Shown here piece after piece: positions 4,918-6,107 of a stretch of 6,107 bases of DNA. The stretch is taken from assembly GCA_035298385.1 (NCBI GenBank), contig DATGYC010000071.1, forward strand, positions 1 to 6,107. Direction: 5' to 3'. The translations under genes and the position numbers were made by a program. A model generated the notes under the pieces. That model searched no databases and had not been told where the DNA came from. It saw nothing but the letters and a program-made list of their open reading frames with translations. Each line of letters starts with the position of its first letter. The stretch's first letter is position 1. Origin of the DNA: DATGYC01 sp035298385 (GTDB lineage Bacteria; Bacillota; Sulfobacillia; Symbiobacteriales; Symbiobacteriaceae).

Positions 4918-6107
4918 ATGTTTAAGAAGGTCCTCATCGCCAACCGCGGTGAGATTGCGATCCGTGTGATTCGGGCCTGCCGTGAGCTGGGGATCCCGAC
5001 CGTGGCCGTCTACTCCGAGGCCGACAAGGAGGCCCTCCACGTCAAGATGGCCGACGAGGCGGTCTACATCGGCCCGACCCCGTCGCCGCAGTCCTACCTC
5101 TCCGTCCCGGCGATCATCACCGCCGCCCAGAACACGGGCGCCGATGCGATCCACCCGGGCTATGGCTTCCTCTCGGAGAACCCCTTCTTCGCCGAGGCCT
5201 GCTCCAACTGGGGCATCACCTGGATCGGTCCGCACCCGGCGGCGATTCGGGCGATGGGCCTGAAGGATACCTCCAAGGCCCTGATGAAGAAGGCCGGCGT
5301 CCCGACGATCCCGGGCTCTGACGGCCTAGTGGCGACCGTTGCGGATGCGGTCGTGGTTGCGGCCGAGATCGGCTACCCGGTCCTGATCAAGGCGACCGCT
5401 GGTGGCGGTGGCCGTGGCATCCGCGTGGCGCGGGATGAGGCCGAACTGAAGGTCAACTTCGAGAAGGCCGCCTCTGAGGCCGGTGCCGCCTTCGGCAACG
5501 CCGCCGTCTTCGTCGAGAAGTACATCCAGACCGGCCGCCATATCGAGGTGCAGGTCCTGGGCGACAAGCACGGAAACGTGGTCCACCTGGGCGAGCGCGA
5601 GTGCTCCCTGCAGCGCCGCAAGCAGAAGCTGCTGGAGGAGGCGCCCTCGCCGGCGCCGACGATGAGCGACGAGACCCGCAACAAGATCCGTCAGGCCGGC
5701 GTCCTGGCTGCCAAGGCGGTTGACTACGACTCCGCCGGTACCGTCGAGATGATCTTCGATGACGAGTCGGGCGAGTTCTACTTCCTGGAGATGAACACCC
5801 GCGTCCAGGTCGAGCATCCGATCACGGAGGCGATCACGGGCGTCGACATCGTCAAGGAGCAGATTCGGATTGCGTGGGGCAACCCACTGCGCTGGACGCA
5901 GGAGCAGATCCAGTTCCGCGGCCACGCGATCGAGTTCCGCATCAATGCGGAGAACCCGGAGAACAAGCTGATGCCGTCGACCGGTACGGTGACCGAGCTG
6001 ACGGTGCCGGGCGGCCCTTGGGTGCGCTGGGACTCGATGCTCTACCCGGGCTACAAGGTGGAGCCGTTCTACGACTCGCTCGTCGGTAAGCTGGTCGTCT
6101 GGGCTGA
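4918..6107 (+). CDS. accC: Biotin carboxylase subunit of acyl-CoA carboxylase, 3' end cut by the window
   Basis: The first 396 residues of a biotin carboxylase, which uses ATP and bicarbonate to carboxylate biotin on the carrier protein. It opens with the family signature KKVLIANRGEIAIRVIRACR (3-22), then HPGYGFLSEN (79-88). The ATP-grasp domain shows K116, K158, the glycine-rich loop GGGGRG (162-167) and E200-K201-Y202. The biotin/bicarbonate site has ECSLQRRKQK ending at K237. Metal and catalytic residues, matched to E. coli AccC, are E277, E291, N293, R295 and E299 within FLEMNTRVQVEHP (289-301), with R341 in HAIEFRINAE. All catalytic residues in view are present. Two positions differ from E. 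coli: A161 for the first glycine of the loop, and K235 where E. coli has His236. If stand-alone (usually about 450 residues), some 50 residues lie beyond the edge; a fused carrier domain is unlikely since a separate carrier gene exists. The reading frame is open to the last base. Confidence 0.96.
   Translation, partial: MFKKVLIANRGEIAIRVIRACRELGIPTVAVYSEADKEALHVKMADEAVYIGPTPSPQSYLSVPAIITAAQNTGADAIHPGYGFLSENPFFAEACSNWGITWIGPHPAAIRAMGLKDTSKALMKKAGVPTIPGSDGLVATVADAVVVAAEIGYPVLIKATAGGGGRGIRVARDEAELKVNFEKAASEAGAAFGNAAVFVEKYIQTGRHIEVQVLGDKHGNVVHLGERECSLQRRKQKLLEEAPSPAPTMSDETRNKIRQAGVLAAKAVDYDSAGTVEMIFDDESGEFYFLEMNTRVQVEHPITEAITGVDIVKEQIRIAWGNPLRWTQEQIQFRGHAIEFRINAENPENKLMPSTGTVTELTVPGGPWVRWDSMLYPGYKVEPFYDSLVGKLVVWA

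Noticed and set aside
6103..6107. TGA-like end of the window as a stop of the biotin carboxylase
   Set aside because: The bases TGA at 6105-6107 are out of frame (the frame reads GCT then GA), and the protein is still about 50 residues short of its usual length.
1..6107. tRNA, rRNA, CRISPR array, insertion sequence, riboswitch or phage genes
   Set aside because: None seen: the window is almost entirely coding, with gaps of at most 31 nt and no repeat array, transposase motif or structured RNA signature.

Overview
This is a high-GC bacterial window with strong preference for G or C at third codon positions. Every gene I can support lies on the + strand in one tight cluster. The layout is: the 3' end of a TetR-like regulator (1-177), the catalytic subunit of a split B12-dependent methylmalonyl-CoA mutase (177-1829), its B12-binding subunit (1831-2223), methylmalonyl-CoA epimerase (2255-2662), the carboxyltransferase subunit of an acyl-CoA/propionyl-CoA carboxylase (2672-4216), a biotin carboxyl carrier protein (4242-4682), a 68-residue accessory protein (4696-4902), and the first 396 codons of a biotin carboxylase that runs off the right edge (4918-6107). 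Gaps between genes are between a 1-nt overlap and 31 nt, almost every gene has a clear Shine-Dalgarno sequence, and no terminator is visible, so one polycistronic transcript is likely.

Together the genes encode the complete route from propionyl-CoA to succinyl-CoA. Biotin carboxylase charges biotin on the carrier protein with CO2 from bicarbonate and ATP. The carboxyltransferase moves it to propionyl-CoA, giving (S)-methylmalonyl-CoA. The epimerase converts this to the (R) form, and the two-subunit mutase rearranges it to succinyl-CoA, which enters the TCA cycle. The pathway serves propionate, odd-chain fatty acid, branched-chain amino acid or cholesterol-type catabolism. The mutase, epimerase and carboxylase steps are reversible in principle, so a role in propionate formation or a CO2-fixation cycle cannot be excluded from sequence alone. 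The regulator fragment, translationally coupled to the mutase gene, is the best candidate for a local regulator.

The organism cannot be named securely. The split mutase, the separate biotin carboxylase and carrier (rather than one fused PccA chain), and the MmdA-like carboxyltransferase would fit Chloroflexota and related deep-branching or thermophilic Gram-positive-like lineages. This is inference only. Every stretch longer than 31 nt is coding.

No wholly new system is evident. The points most worth attention are the 68-residue accessory protein, which looks like a soluble stand-alone version of the tail of OadG/MmdD-type subunits or of actinobacterial epsilon subunits; the hydrophobic residue at the acyl-CoA specificity position of the carboxyltransferase; and the mosaic of decarboxylase-like parts and a carboxylase.
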